Below, piece by piece: positions 52,732 to 64,000 of a DNA stretch of 64,000 nt. Position 1 is the first letter of the stretch, and every line of letters begins with the position of its first letter. The position numbers and the translations under genes were made by a program. Origin of the DNA: Cellulomonas timonensis. GTDB lineage: Bacteria; Actinomycetota; Actinomycetes; Actinomycetales; Cellulomonadaceae. The notes beneath the pieces are model-generated. The model did no database searches. It saw only the letters and a list, made by a program, of their open reading frames with translations, and was not told the origin of the DNA. The DNA is taken from assembly GCF_900046455.1 (NCBI RefSeq), contig NZ_FCOT01000013.1, forward strand, positions 1-64,000. Direction: 5' to 3'.

Positions 52732-53727
52732 ATGACGAACCACCTCGCCGGCCCTGTGCTGGTGCTGCTCGACCACGCACCCGACGGGACGCTGCGCGCG
52801 CCTGTCCTCGAGCTCCTGACCCTCGGCCGCGGCATCGGCGCCGTGCACGGCGTCTGGCTGGGCGCCGACGGCCCGGGCGGCGACGTGCTCGCACAGCTCG
52901 GCGCGCAGGGCGTCGAGGCCGTCGACGCGCTCGACCTGGGAGATGCCGACCAGCGGCTCTCGCCCGTGGTCGCGGACGCGCTCGCCGACCTGGCCGCCGC
53001 CCTCGGCGCCGCGGCGCTGCTCCTCACCTCCACGTTCGACAACAAGGAGATCGCCGGCCGGCTCGGTGTGCGCTCCGGCGCCGGCGTGGTCGTCGACGCC
53101 TCCGACGCGCGCGTCGTGGACGGGCGGGTCGTGGCCGACAAGACAGTGCTCGCGGGGACGTGGACCACGAGCTGCGCGGTGCGCACCCCGTTCGCCGTGG
53201 TGGCGCTCAAGGCGAACTCCACGCAGCCCACGCCCGCCGCCGCGCCCACCTCGCCCGCCGTCGTCACCCACCCGGTGGCCATCAGCGGCGCCGCCCGTCA
53301 GGCAGTCGTCGTCGAGCACGCCGAGCGCGCGCCGTCGGACCGCCCGGCGCTCGGCGAGGCGCAGGTCGTGGTCGTCGGCGGCCGTGGCACCAACGGCGAC
53401 TTCACCCCGCTCGAGGAGCTCGCCGACGTGCTCGGCGGGGCCGCGGGCGCCACCCGCGTCGCCCCCGACGAGGGCTGGATCGGGCACGACGCGCAGATCG
53501 GCCAGACGGGCGTGACGATCGCCCCCCGGCTGTACATCGGCGCCGGGGTGTCGGGCGCCGTGCACCACCGGGGCGGCATGCAGGCCTCCGGCACGATCGT
53601 GGCCGTCAACTCCGACCCCGAGTCGCCGATCTTCGAGATCGCCGACCTGGGGATCGTGGGCGACCTGTTCACGGTGCTGCCGCAGGCCACCCAGGAGCTG
53701 CGCCGGTTGAAGGACGCCCAGGGCTGA
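52732..53727 (+). CDS. etfA: Electron transfer flavoprotein subunit alpha
   Basis: The protein has 331 residues. The C-terminal FAD domain is clear: VVVGGRGTNGDFTPLEELAD near 215, DEGWIGHDAQIGQTGVTIAP near 246 and the ADLGIVGDLFTVLPQ block near 303. It forms the FAD-containing half of ETF. ATG 52732 follows a GGAGGA site. It is the last gene of the etfBA operon and converges on the kinase-like gene across a 40-base GC-rich gap. Confidence 0.96.
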   Translation: MTNHLAGPVLVLLDHAPDGTLRAPVLELLTLGRGIGAVHGVWLGADGPGGDVLAQLGAQGVEAVDALDLGDADQRLSPVVADALADLAAALGAAALLLTSTFDNKEIAGRLGVRSGAGVVVDASDARVVDGRVVADKTVLAGTWTTSCAVRTPFAVVALKANSTQPTPAAAPTSPAVVTHPVAISGAARQAVVVEHAERAPSDRPALGEAQVVVVGGRGTNGDFTPLEELADVLGGAAGATRVAPDEGWIGHDAQIGQTGVTIAPRLYIGAGVSGAVHHRGGMQASGTIVAVNSDPESPIFEIADLGIVGDLFTVLPQATQELRRLKDAQG

Positions 53728-53766
53728 GCCCGCCGCGGGGCGGACGACGCCCGCCGGCCCGTGGGG

Positions 53767-54756
53767 TCAGGCGAGCTCGCGGAGCCAGCGCAGCGCGGCC
53801 TCGGCCTGCGCGCGCTGGAACCGGCGCAAGTTGGGGATGCCCCGCGGCGCGGGCTGCAGCGACCCGTAGGCGAGGCGCCCCGACATTCCGGCGAGCGCCG
53901 CGCGCAGATGGTCCACCGGCAGGCCGTCGGCCACCGGCTGCGACCAGAACAGGTCCTGCGGGTCGCCGCCGCCCTGCATCGAGACGCTGGGCAGCATGAA
54001 CGCCAGGTCCAGCCACGGCGCGCCGACGCTCGCATGCGGCCAGTCGACCAGCGCGATCTTGGCGTGCTCATGGTTGATGAGCATGTTGTCGGCGCGCAGG
54101 TCGCCGTGCACCAGCGCGCTCCCGACGGACACCCGGGGCGCGTCCTGCTCCCAGCGCACGAGCTGCTCCAGGTTCTCCAGCGCCCAGAAGCCCGGCTCGC
54201 CAGCCCGTTCGGCCGCGTCACGCCGGACCTCGGGCGACGCGGCGTGCAGCTGACGCCAGCCCGTGAAGTCCCCGGCGAGGGCCGTGTCCGTGCTGGGGAG
54301 CTGGTGGCCGGGCAACGGCTCCGCATCCGCCAGCACCGCCAGCGCGTCCAGTGCGAGCTCCAGGTCGGCCGGGCGCCATGGCGACTCCGGCGCCCGCCCC
54401 TGGACCACCTCGAAGCCCAGCAGCACCCACTCGCCGTCGTCGTCCGACCACAGCATCCGCGGGGCCGGGACCTCGGGGGGCAGGGCCGCCGCGACCCGGA
54501 TCTCGGCTCGCGCGAGATCGGGGGAGGCAGGGTTCTGCTCCGGGGAGACCGCCTTGACGAACACCCCGCGCCCGTCGGCCAGCTCCAGCACTGCCGCGAA
54601 GCCGGGGCTGAACCCGGTGTTCGCGCTGATCTCCGCGGTCACCTGCGCGCCCGCGAGCTCGGCGATGCGGCCCCGGACGGCGCGCGGGAGGTCGCGCCAG
54701 TCGAGGCGCTGCCCGCTGAACGCGAGCGGGGATCCCTGGACGTCGTCGGCACTCAC
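53767..54756 (-). CDS. APH-family phosphotransferase of unknown substrate
   Basis: The protein has 329 residues and a kinase-like fold. The catalytic loop is LVHGDLRADNMLINHEHAKI near 208 and the metal motif IALVDWPHASVGAPWLDLAF near 226. It belongs to a broad small-molecule kinase family; the name aminoglycoside phosphotransferase would be misleading. GTG 54756 is preferred because CAAGAT lies 6 bases upstream as a leaderless-type -10; GTG 54762 would add two residues. It is divergent from iscS. Confidence 0.82.
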   Translation of the reverse strand: MSADDVQGSPLAFSGQRLDWRDLPRAVRGRIAELAGAQVTAEISANTGFSPGFAAVLELADGRGVFVKAVSPEQNPASPDLARAEIRVAAALPPEVPAPRMLWSDDDGEWVLLGFEVVQGRAPESPWRPADLELALDALAVLADAEPLPGHQLPSTDTALAGDFTGWRQLHAASPEVRRDAAERAGEPGFWALENLEQLVRWEQDAPRVSVGSALVHGDLRADNMLINHEHAKIALVDWPHASVGAPWLDLAFMLPSVSMQGGGDPQDLFWSQPVADGLPVDHLRAALAGMSGRLAYGSLQPAPRGIPNLRRFQRAQAEAALRWLRELA

Positions 54757-54782
54757 GGACACATCTTGCCAGTGCGGGTTCG

Positions 54783-54788
54783 TAGGAT
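54783..54788 (+). promoter_or_regulatory. Candidate -10 of leaderless iscS
   Basis: TAGGAT lies 6 bases before GTG 54795. The 38-base gap to the divergent kinase-like gene has room for little else, which supports leaderless transcripts on both sides. Confidence 0.55.
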
Positions 54789-54794
54789 GACGCG

Positions 54795-56006
54795 GTGAGT
54801 GTCTATCTGGACCATGCGGCGACCACGCCGATGCTCCCCGAAGCCGTCCGCGCCTTCACCGAGTCCCTGGTCCGCACCGGCAACCCCTCGTCCCTGCACT
54901 CCTCGGGCCGGGCGGCTCGCCGTGCCGTCGAGGAGGCGCGTGAGCAGCTCGCCGCCGCCCTGGGCGCGCGGCCGAGCGAGGTCGTCCTCACCGCCGGGGG
55001 CACCGAGGCGGACAACTTGGCCGTCAAGGGCCTGTTCTGGGCGCGGCGCGCACAGGACCCGGCCCGGCGGCGCATCCTCGTCTCGGCGGTGGAGCACCAC
55101 GCCGTGCTGGACCCCGCCTTCTGGATGGCCGAGCACGCCGGCGCGGAGATCGTGCTGCTGCCCGTCGACTCGGACGGCGTGCTGCGGATCGACGCGCTCG
55201 CGGCCGAGCTCGAGGCGCACGGCGACGCTGCGGCTCTGCTGTCCGTGATGTGGGCGAACAACGAGGTGGGCGCGCTGCAGCCGCTTGCGGAGGTCGCGGC
55301 GCTGGCCCACCGCCACGGCGTCCCCGTGCACGCCGACGCGGTGCAGGCGGTGGGGCAGGTTCCCGTCGATTTCGCCGCGTCGGGCCTCGACGCGCTCACG
55401 GTCAGCGGCCACAAGGTCGGGGGGCCGATGGGGGTCGGCGCGCTGCTCGCGCGTCGCGGCCTCGACCTGACCCCGGTGCTGCACGGCGGCGGCCAGGAGC
55501 GCGGAGTGCGCTCGGGGACGCTCGACACGCCGTCGGCCGCAGCCTTCGCGATGGCGGTGGAGACGGCTGTGGCCGCACGCCCGGTGGTCGCCCCGCGACT
55601 GGCCGCGCTGCGCGACCGGCTCGTGGCGGAGGTGCGGCGCGTCGTCCCCGACGCTGTGCTGCGCGGGCCAGCCGACCCGACGCTGCGGCTCCCGGCCAAC
55701 GCGCACTTCACCTTCCCGGGCTGCGAGGGCGACTCGTTGCTGTACCTGCTGGACTCCGCGGGGGTCGAGTGCTCCACCGGCTCCGCGTGCCAGGCGGGTG
55801 TGCCGCAGCCCAGCCACGTGCTCCTCGCGATGGGGGCCGGTGAGGACGAGGCCCGCGGCGCGCTGCGCTTCACCCTCGGCCACACGTCCACCGACGCCGA
55901 CGTGGACACCTTGGTCGAGGTGCTGCCCGCCGCCGTCGAGCGGGCACGGGCCGCAGGGCTCTCCGGGCGCCCGCGCACCGTCAGCGCGACTGGCGGGACA
56001 CGCTGA
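54795..56006 (+). CDS. iscS: Cysteine desulfurase (NifS/IscS class I)
   Basis: This pyridoxal-phosphate enzyme has 403 residues and takes sulfur from cysteine. It begins [14 protein letters not shown]; the [10 protein letters not shown] block is near 154, the cofactor lysine is in [10 protein letters not shown] (about K206) and the active-site cysteine in STGSACQAG (about C331). The adjacent mnmA suggests that it supplies sulfur for tRNA 2-thiouridine. The same order is known in mycobacteria (iscS-trmU). Its stop overlaps the mnmA start. Confidence 0.95.
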   Translation: MSVYLDHAATTPMLPEAVRAFTESLVRTGNPSSLHSSGRAARRAVEEAREQLAAALGARPSEVVLTAGGTEADNLAVKGLFWARRAQDPARRRILVSAVEHHAVLDPAFWMAEHAGAEIVLLPVDSDGVLRIDALAAELEAHGDAAALLSVMWANNEVGALQPLAEVAALAHRHGVPVHADAVQAVGQVPVDFAASGLDALTVSGHKVGGPMGVGALLARRGLDLTPVLHGGGQERGVRSGTLDTPSAAAFAMAVETAVAARPVVAPRLAALRDRLVAEVRRVVPDAVLRGPADPTLRLPANAHFTFPGCEGDSLLYLLDSAGVECSTGSACQAGVPQPSHVLLAMGAGEDEARGALRFTLGHTSTDADVDTLVEVLPAAVERARAAGLSGRPRTVSATGGTR

Positions 56007-57109
56007 TGCGGGTGCTCGCCGCACTCTCTGGAGGAGTGGACTCCGCGGTGGCCGCCGCGCGCGCCGTGGACGCCGGGCACGAGGTGGTCGGCGTGCACAT
56101 GGCGCTGTCCCGCAACCGCGCCCAGCTCCGCAGCGGATCCCGGGGCTGCTGCTCGATCGAGGACGCGGGGGACGCACGCCGGGCCGCCGACGTGCTGGGC
56201 ATCCCGTACTACGTCTGGGACCTGTCCGAGCGCTTCGAGGACACCGTCATCGCGGACTTCCTGTCCGAGTACGCCGCCGGGCGCACGCCGAACCCGTGCG
56301 TGCGGTGCAACGAGCACATCAAGTTCGAGGCGCTGCTGGACAAGGCCCTCGCGCTCGGCTTCGACGCCGTGTGCACCGGCCACTACGCGCGCATCGAGCG
56401 TCCCGGAGGCGGGCAGCCCGAGCTGCACCGTGCGCGCGACGCCGCGAAGGACCAGTCCTATGTGCTCGCCGTGATGGGCCCCGAACGCCTCGCGCGGTCG
56501 ATGTTCCCGCTCGGGGACGCCGCCTCCAAGGACGACGTGCGCGCCGAGGCCGCCGCGCGGGGCCTGTCCGTCTCGGCCAAGCCGGACTCGTACGACATCT
56601 GCTTCGTCGCCGACGGCGACACCCAGGGGTTCCTGCGCGAGCGGCTCGGCGCGCGGCCCGGCGAGGTCGTCGACACGACAGGCGCCGTCGTGGGCGCGCA
56701 TGACGGCGCCTACGCGTACACCATCGGGCAGCGCAAGGGCCTGGCGCTGGGCCGCCCCGCCCCTGACGGCAAGCCCCGCTACGTCCTGTCGATCGAGCCC
56801 GTCAGCAACACCGTCGTGGTGGGCCCTGCCGAGGCACTGCGGGTTGGCGGCATCCAGGGCGACGCGGCGGTGTGGCTCGCACGGCCCGAGGGCGACGACT
56901 GGTCCGCCTGCGCCGTGCAGGTGCGCGCGCACGGCGAGGCCGTCCCGGCGCAGGCCCGCGCGCTGGGCGACGAGGTCGAGGTCCAGCTCGCGGACGGCGC
57001 ATCCGGCTTGCAGGGCGTCGCGCCCGGGCAGTCGCTGGTGCTCTACTCCGGCACGCAGGTGCTGGGGCAGGCCACCGTGCGCGCCACGACCCCGGCGGCG
57101 CGAGCATGA
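56006..57109 (+). CDS. mnmA: tRNA-specific 2-thiouridylase MnmA
   Basis: The enzyme has 367 residues and thiolates U34 of Lys, Glu and Gln tRNAs. The PP-loop is [13 protein letters not shown] at about 5-17; the two catalytic cysteines are in [13 protein letters not shown] near 95 and [10 protein letters not shown] near 196, with TGHYARIE near 126. ATG 56006 overlaps iscS by one base and the stop overlaps the next gene by four, so the three genes are coupled. Confidence 0.96.
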   Translation: MRVLAALSGGVDSAVAAARAVDAGHEVVGVHMALSRNRAQLRSGSRGCCSIEDAGDARRAADVLGIPYYVWDLSERFEDTVIADFLSEYAAGRTPNPCVRCNEHIKFEALLDKALALGFDAVCTGHYARIERPGGGQPELHRARDAAKDQSYVLAVMGPERLARSMFPLGDAASKDDVRAEAAARGLSVSAKPDSYDICFVADGDTQGFLRERLGARPGEVVDTTGAVVGAHDGAYAYTIGQRKGLALGRPAPDGKPRYVLSIEPVSNTVVVGPAEALRVGGIQGDAAVWLARPEGDDWSACAVQVRAHGEAVPAQARALGDEVEVQLADGASGLQGVAPGQSLVLYSGTQVLGQATVRATTPAARA

Positions 57110-58122
57110 CCGCGGTGACGGGCTCCGGCCCGTGGCCCGGATCCGACGTGCTCGAGGCGCAGATGGTCGTGGTCGGCGACCTGGCCGACACGCCCAGCGG
57201 CGTCACCGGAGTGCCCTTCACCGTGCGGCTGCCGCAGCGCGGGCCCTGGGGCGGGCCGACGGGCGCCGCGGCGACGGTTCTGGTCGACCTGCCCACCGAG
57301 CTCGGCCCGCACGGCTGGAAGCTCGCGGACCGTCCCGGCGGCGACCTCGCCCGCGCCCAGGCCCTGCGCCGCGAGGACCTGGACGCGCTCGCGGTCGCAG
57401 CCCACGGGTTCAGCGGGCCGCTCGTGATCCCCATCACCGGTCCGCTCACGCTCGCCGCGCGGCTGTACCTGGCACGCGGCGACCGCGTCGTCTCGGACCG
57501 CGGCGCGCTCGAGGAGCTCGCCTGGTCGCTGGCCGCTGGCCTCACCGAGCACCTGGCCGACGTGCGGCGCCTCGTGCCCGGCGCCGAGCCCGTCGTGCTC
57601 CTCCACGAGCCACTTCTCGCACAGGCCGTCGCGGGGGTGCTGCCCAGCTTCTCGGGGTACAGCGCACTGCGCGCCGTCCCCGCGCCCGTCGCCACCGAGC
57701 TGCTGGGCGTCGTCGTGCGCGGCGCCCGCCCCGGCGCCACGCAGGTCGTGGTGCACGGCGGAGCCGCGTGGACGGCGCTGCGACCGGCGGTGGCGGCCGG
57801 CGCGGACGGCATCGCCCTCCCGCTCGCCGGGCTCGACGAGCGGGCCTGGGAGCACATCGCCGAAGCCGTCGAGCAGGGCACATCGCTGTGGGCAGAACTG
57901 CCGCCGCTGGCGTCCTCGCAATGCGCCGGCCCCGACCTGCGGGCCCACGCCGACGCGCTCACCGTGCCCTGGCGCCGTGTCGGGCTGCCCGCCGAGGGCC
58001 TGGCTCGCGCTACCCTCCTGCCGCCCGCGCCTCATGCGCAGGCGACCCCTGACCAGGCACGAGCGGCACTCGCCGCAGCCGTGCGGGCGGCCGAGCTGGT
58101 CGCCGAACGAGCAGAAGGCTGA
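57106..58122 (+). CDS. MetE-like barrel protein (cobalamin-independent methionine synthase family), function unknown
   Basis: The protein has 338 residues and resembles the actinobacterial MetE/UROD-fold proteins encoded between mnmA and ligA (such as M. tuberculosis Rv3015c). Recognisable parts are [19 protein letters not shown] near 6, [14 protein letters not shown] near 107 and [18 protein letters not shown] near 165. The zinc-binding HxC of true MetE is replaced by HGG in VVVHGGAAW near 210, so methionine synthase activity is unlikely. It overlaps mnmA by four bases. The conserved linkage hints at a role connected with sulfur or tRNA modification, which is inference only. Confidence 0.78.
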   Translation: MTAVTGSGPWPGSDVLEAQMVVVGDLADTPSGVTGVPFTVRLPQRGPWGGPTGAAATVLVDLPTELGPHGWKLADRPGGDLARAQALRREDLDALAVAAHGFSGPLVIPITGPLTLAARLYLARGDRVVSDRGALEELAWSLAAGLTEHLADVRRLVPGAEPVVLLHEPLLAQAVAGVLPSFSGYSALRAVPAPVATELLGVVVRGARPGATQVVVHGGAAWTALRPAVAAGADGIALPLAGLDERAWEHIAEAVEQGTSLWAELPPLASSQCAGPDLRAHADALTVPWRRVGLPAEGLARATLLPPAPHAQATPDQARAALAAAVRAAELVAERAEG

Positions 58123-58127
58123 CCGCC

Positions 58128-58502
58128 ATGGCGCGCACGGCAGGACGGACCCGGGGACAGTTGCTGGCGCTGCTGGCCTCCTCCGGGGTGGCGCTCGTCG
58201 GGCTCGTGGTGCTGATCGTCGGGTGGGTCGGCCTCGGGGTCACGACACTCGAGTCGAGCTCCGCGAGCGATCAGCCATGCCTGGTCGCCCACGCGGCGGA
58301 GCAGGCGAGCGTGCGGTTCACCGCGTTCCCGCCGCGCGCGGTGTGCACGTGGGACGCGGACGGCGCCGAGGTGGTCGTCGGGCAGATGGCCCCCCAGGCG
58401 TTCGCCGCCGGGCTCACGGCGGCGGTGCTCGGAGCGGGGACGACGATCGCGGTGGGCGTCCTGACCCGGCGCCGGCGCGTGGCGGCTGTGCCGGTCGGCT
58501 GA
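58128..58502 (+). CDS. Small membrane protein, unknown function
   Basis: The protein has 124 residues. Two hydrophobic segments are visible at about 11-38 (LLALLASSGVALVGLVVLIV and onwards) and 92-111 (AAGLTAAVLGAGTTIAVGVL). The loop of about 50 residues between them has two cysteines (CLVAH, VCTW) that could form a disulfide outside the cell. A basic RRRR tail follows the second helix. It starts 5 bases after the MetE-like gene and is probably the last gene of the iscS operon. No family is recognised. Confidence 0.7.
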   Translation: MARTAGRTRGQLLALLASSGVALVGLVVLIVGWVGLGVTTLESSSASDQPCLVAHAAEQASVRFTAFPPRAVCTWDADGAEVVVGQMAPQAFAAGLTAAVLGAGTTIAVGVLTRRRRVAAVPVG

Positions 58503-58575
58503 CGCGCGTTCCTGTGGGCTGACGCCTGTGCCTGCGGGCTGGCCGAGCGCGCTCGGGTCGAGGGCCGGTCGGTGA

Positions 58576-62264
<3,689 letters not shown>

Positions 62265-62370
62265 CGCGTCGGGGCGTCCGGGGCGACGGCGTGCGCGCGT
62301 CCGAACAGCGGGTAGGACGCCCCGGTCGCCCTGAGGTGCCGCCGTCCGTGGGCCGTTCGATACTGGCCGC

Positions 62371-62790
62371 ATGGTCTCTGTCGATCGCGCGCTGCGGCTC
62401 CGTGCCGCCGGAATGAGCTGGCGCCCGCGCGCCGGCGACCGGTTCACGATCCTGCAGCCCGAGCTCTCCGGCGAGGTCTTCACCATCTCGGACATGATGA
62501 TCGAGGCGCATGAGTTCCCCACGGGCACGGTGCTCGGGTTCAACGGCACCACCGAGTGGGCACTGGACTCCGTGTCTCAGGAGGACGCGCTGTGGCTCCC
62601 GAGCGAGGGGCAGCTCCGCGAGCTGCTGGGCGGCACGTTCCGCAGCCTGTCGCGCGGCATCGACGACTATCAGGTGGTCGTGGAGCTGCCGGGCCGCCCC
62701 GAGCAGTCGTTCCGGGCCCCGACGGTGCCCGACGTGTACGCGGATGCGCTGCTCGCCCTGGTGGCGGCGGCCGTGGACCGGGTCCGTTGA
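62371..62790 (+). CDS. Conserved hypothetical protein (often labelled pilus assembly CpaE-like)
   Basis: The protein has 139 residues, without signal peptide or membrane segment. It is moderately acidic. Similar proteins in Micrococcales, with the phrase GFNGTTEWALDSV (about 53-65), have been labelled CpaE, but no ATPase motif is present and that name is unsupported. ATG 62371 is preceded by GATACT at 6 bases, suggesting a leaderless transcript. It stands alone between the GNAT gene and gatC. Confidence 0.7.
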   Translation: MVSVDRALRLRAAGMSWRPRAGDRFTILQPELSGEVFTISDMMIEAHEFPTGTVLGFNGTTEWALDSVSQEDALWLPSEGQLRELLGGTFRSLSRGIDDYQVVVELPGRPEQSFRAPTVPDVYADALLALVAAAVDRVR

Positions 62791-62825
62791 GGGCGCGGCC
62801 GTCGCTGCGGGCATGCCTGAACGCC

Positions 62826-62831
62826 TAGACT
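62826..62831 (+). promoter_or_regulatory. Candidate -10 of leaderless gatC
   Basis: TAGACT lies 7 bases before ATG 62839. A GAGG is present 3 bases before the ATG, which is too close for a standard ribosome-binding site, so a leaderless start is preferred but not certain. Confidence 0.45.
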
Positions 62832-62838
62832 TCGAGGC

Positions 62839-63135
62839 ATGTCCACCCTCTCCCGCGACGAGGTCGCGCGCGTGGCAGCCCTGGCCCGGATCGACCTGAC
62901 GACCACCGAGCTCGACCGCCTGGCGGGCGAGCTCGACGTGATCGTCGAGTCGGTCGCCCGGGTCAGCGAGGTCGCCACGCCCGACGTGCCTGCCACCAGC
63001 CACCCGCTGCCCCTGACGAACGTCTTCCGGGCGGACGTCCCCGAGCCGCCGCTCCCGGTGGCGGACGCGCTCGCTGGCGCCCCCGCGACGCAGGACGGCA
63101 AGTTCCTCGTCCCGCAGATCATGGAGGAGGACTGA
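62839..63135 (+). CDS. gatC: Asp-tRNA(Asn)/Glu-tRNA(Gln) amidotransferase subunit C
   Basis: The protein has 98 residues, the usual GatC length. Family features are [20 protein letters not shown] near 8-27 and the C-terminal LVPQIMEED. It stabilises the GatCAB complex that converts misacylated Glu-tRNA(Gln) or Asp-tRNA(Asn). The stop overlaps the gatA start (TGATG). Confidence 0.95.
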   Translation: MSTLSRDEVARVAALARIDLTTTELDRLAGELDVIVESVARVSEVATPDVPATSHPLPLTNVFRADVPEPPLPVADALAGAPATQDGKFLVPQIMEED

Positions 63136-64000
63136 TGACCGACCTGACGCGGCTGAGCGCCGCCGACCTGGCCGACAAGCTCGCCGCCGGCGACGTCTCA
63201 AGCGTCGAGGCCACGCAGGCGCATCTGGACCGGATCGCCGAGGTCGAGCCCGCCGTGCACGCGTTCCTGCACGTGAGCGGCGAGGAGGCACTGGCCACGG
63301 CCCGTGACATCGACGCGCGCCGCGCCGCTGGCGAGCAGCTGCACACGCTCGCCGGGGTGCCGATCGCGGTCAAGGACATCATCGTCACGAAGGGCCTGCC
63401 GACGACGGCCGGCTCGAAGATCCTCGAGGGCTGGGTGCCGCCGTATGACGCGACGCTCGTGTCCCGGATCAAGGACGCGGGCCTGCCGATCCTCGGCAAG
63501 ACCAACATGGACGAGTTCGCGATGGGCTCCTCCACCGAGCACTCCGCGTTCGGCAACACGCACAACCCGTGGGACCTCGACCGCATCCCCGGCGGCTCGG
63601 GCGGTGGCTCGGCCGCCGCGGTGGCCGCGTATGAGGCGCCGTTGGCCATCGGCACGGACACGGGCGGCTCGATCCGCCAGCCCGCGGCCGTCACCGGCAC
63701 GGTCGGGGTCAAGCCGACGTACGGCGGCGTGTCCCGCTATGGGTTGATCGCGCTGGCCTCGAGCCTGGACCAGGCGGGCCCGGTGACCCGCACGGTGCTG
63801 GACTCGGCGCTGCTGCACGAGCTCATCGGCGGGCACGCCCCGCGTGACTCCACGTCCATCGACGAGCCGCTGCCGAACCTGGTCGCGGCCGCCCGCCTGG
63901 GCCGCACCGGCGACCTCACCGGGGTGCGCGTCGGCGTGGTCAGCGAGCTCACGGGCGAGGGCTACCAGGCGGGCGTCAGCGCGCGCTTCGCGGAGTCCCT
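63135..64000 (+). CDS. gatA: Asp-tRNA(Asn)/Glu-tRNA(Gln) amidotransferase subunit A (5' part)
   Basis: The first 288 codons are inside the window and the gene runs off the right edge. The amidase-signature triad is visible: Lys in [11 protein letters not shown]-like [11 protein letters not shown] near 79, the serines in [13 protein letters not shown] near 155 and [13 protein letters not shown] near 174. [14 protein letters not shown] near 121 is typical of GatA. It supplies ammonia from glutamine for transamidation. gatB would be expected downstream, outside the window. Confidence 0.96.
   Translation, partial: MTDLTRLSAADLADKLAAGDVSSVEATQAHLDRIAEVEPAVHAFLHVSGEEALATARDIDARRAAGEQLHTLAGVPIAVKDIIVTKGLPTTAGSKILEGWVPPYDATLVSRIKDAGLPILGKTNMDEFAMGSSTEHSAFGNTHNPWDLDRIPGGSGGGSAAAVAAYEAPLAIGTDTGGSIRQPAAVTGTVGVKPTYGGVSRYGLIALASSLDQAGPVTRTVLDSALLHELIGGHAPRDSTSIDEPLPNLVAAARLGRTGDLTGVRVGVVSELTGEGYQAGVSARFAES

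Noticed and set aside
53728-53766. GC-rich short inverted repeat between etfA and the kinase-like gene as a terminator
   Set aside because: Only a 5-bp stem (GGGCG/CGCCC) is clear, which is expected by chance at this GC content.

Overview
The window is high-GC chromosomal DNA from an actinobacterium, most likely of the order Micrococcales and near Cellulomonadaceae. This rests on the actinobacterial rRNA operon with a tRNA-free spacer, strong GC-rich third codon positions, frequent GTG starts, a GlgE-type alpha-glucan pathway and the iscS-mnmA-ligA-gatCA gene order. The placement is inferred from general features; no database search was made. No tRNA, CRISPR array, insertion sequence or prophage was seen.

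Layout. (1) 1-5520: a complete rRNA operon (leader with a boxA-like site, 16S, 23S, 5S, strong terminator), read rightwards. (2) 5.6-8.7 kb: glgB and a LacI-like sugar-binding protein without a DNA-binding domain, read leftwards. (3) 8.85-27.5 kb: a catabolic island. It encodes an acyl-CoA ligase, two acyl-CoA dehydrogenases, an APH-type kinase, a MaoC hydratase, three SDRs, a quinone-oxidoreductase-like enzyme, a zinc alcohol dehydrogenase, a thiolase, a thioesterase, a five-gene Liv-type ABC importer and two TetR regulators. Four promoters carry the same 18-bp inverted repeat (ATACCG-n-CTAG-TCGGTTT type), so four transcription units probably form one regulon under the TetR gene at 9666-10262. 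A second TetR gene has its own near-perfect 24-bp palindrome between it and an acyl-CoA dehydrogenase-thiolase unit. The kinase-dehydrogenase-ligase operon resembles the LvaA/LvaC/LvaE set and the ACAD10/ACAD11 fusions, which suggests 4-hydroxy-acid or 4-keto-acid degradation through a phosphorylated acyl-CoA.

(4) 27.6-39.7 kb: a GH2 beta-mannosidase, a GH36 alpha-galactosidase, a five-gene Opp/Dpp-type ABC importer and a ROK repressor. Together they fit uptake and breakdown of galactomannan-type oligosaccharides. A shared element sits inside the -35/-10 spacer of two of its promoters. (5) 39.7-51.8 kb: alpha-glucan metabolism (maltokinase, treS, glgE; divergent glgP; glgX), with an FAD-dependent dehydrogenase inserted. 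With the distant glgB these cover the trehalose-maltose-1-phosphate-glucan route and glucan breakdown. (6) 51.9-64 kb: housekeeping genes: etfB-etfA, a small-molecule kinase-like protein, iscS-mnmA-MetE-like-membrane protein, ligA-double GNAT, a conserved hypothetical, gatC and the 5' part of gatA, which runs off the window.

The second half is rich in apparently leaderless genes: an actinobacterial -10 hexamer lies 6-7 bases before the start codon and no Shine-Dalgarno sequence is present. Genes in the inducible catabolic islands mostly have ordinary leaders or translationally coupled starts. The ETF genes are the likely electron acceptors for the acyl-CoA dehydrogenases of the island.
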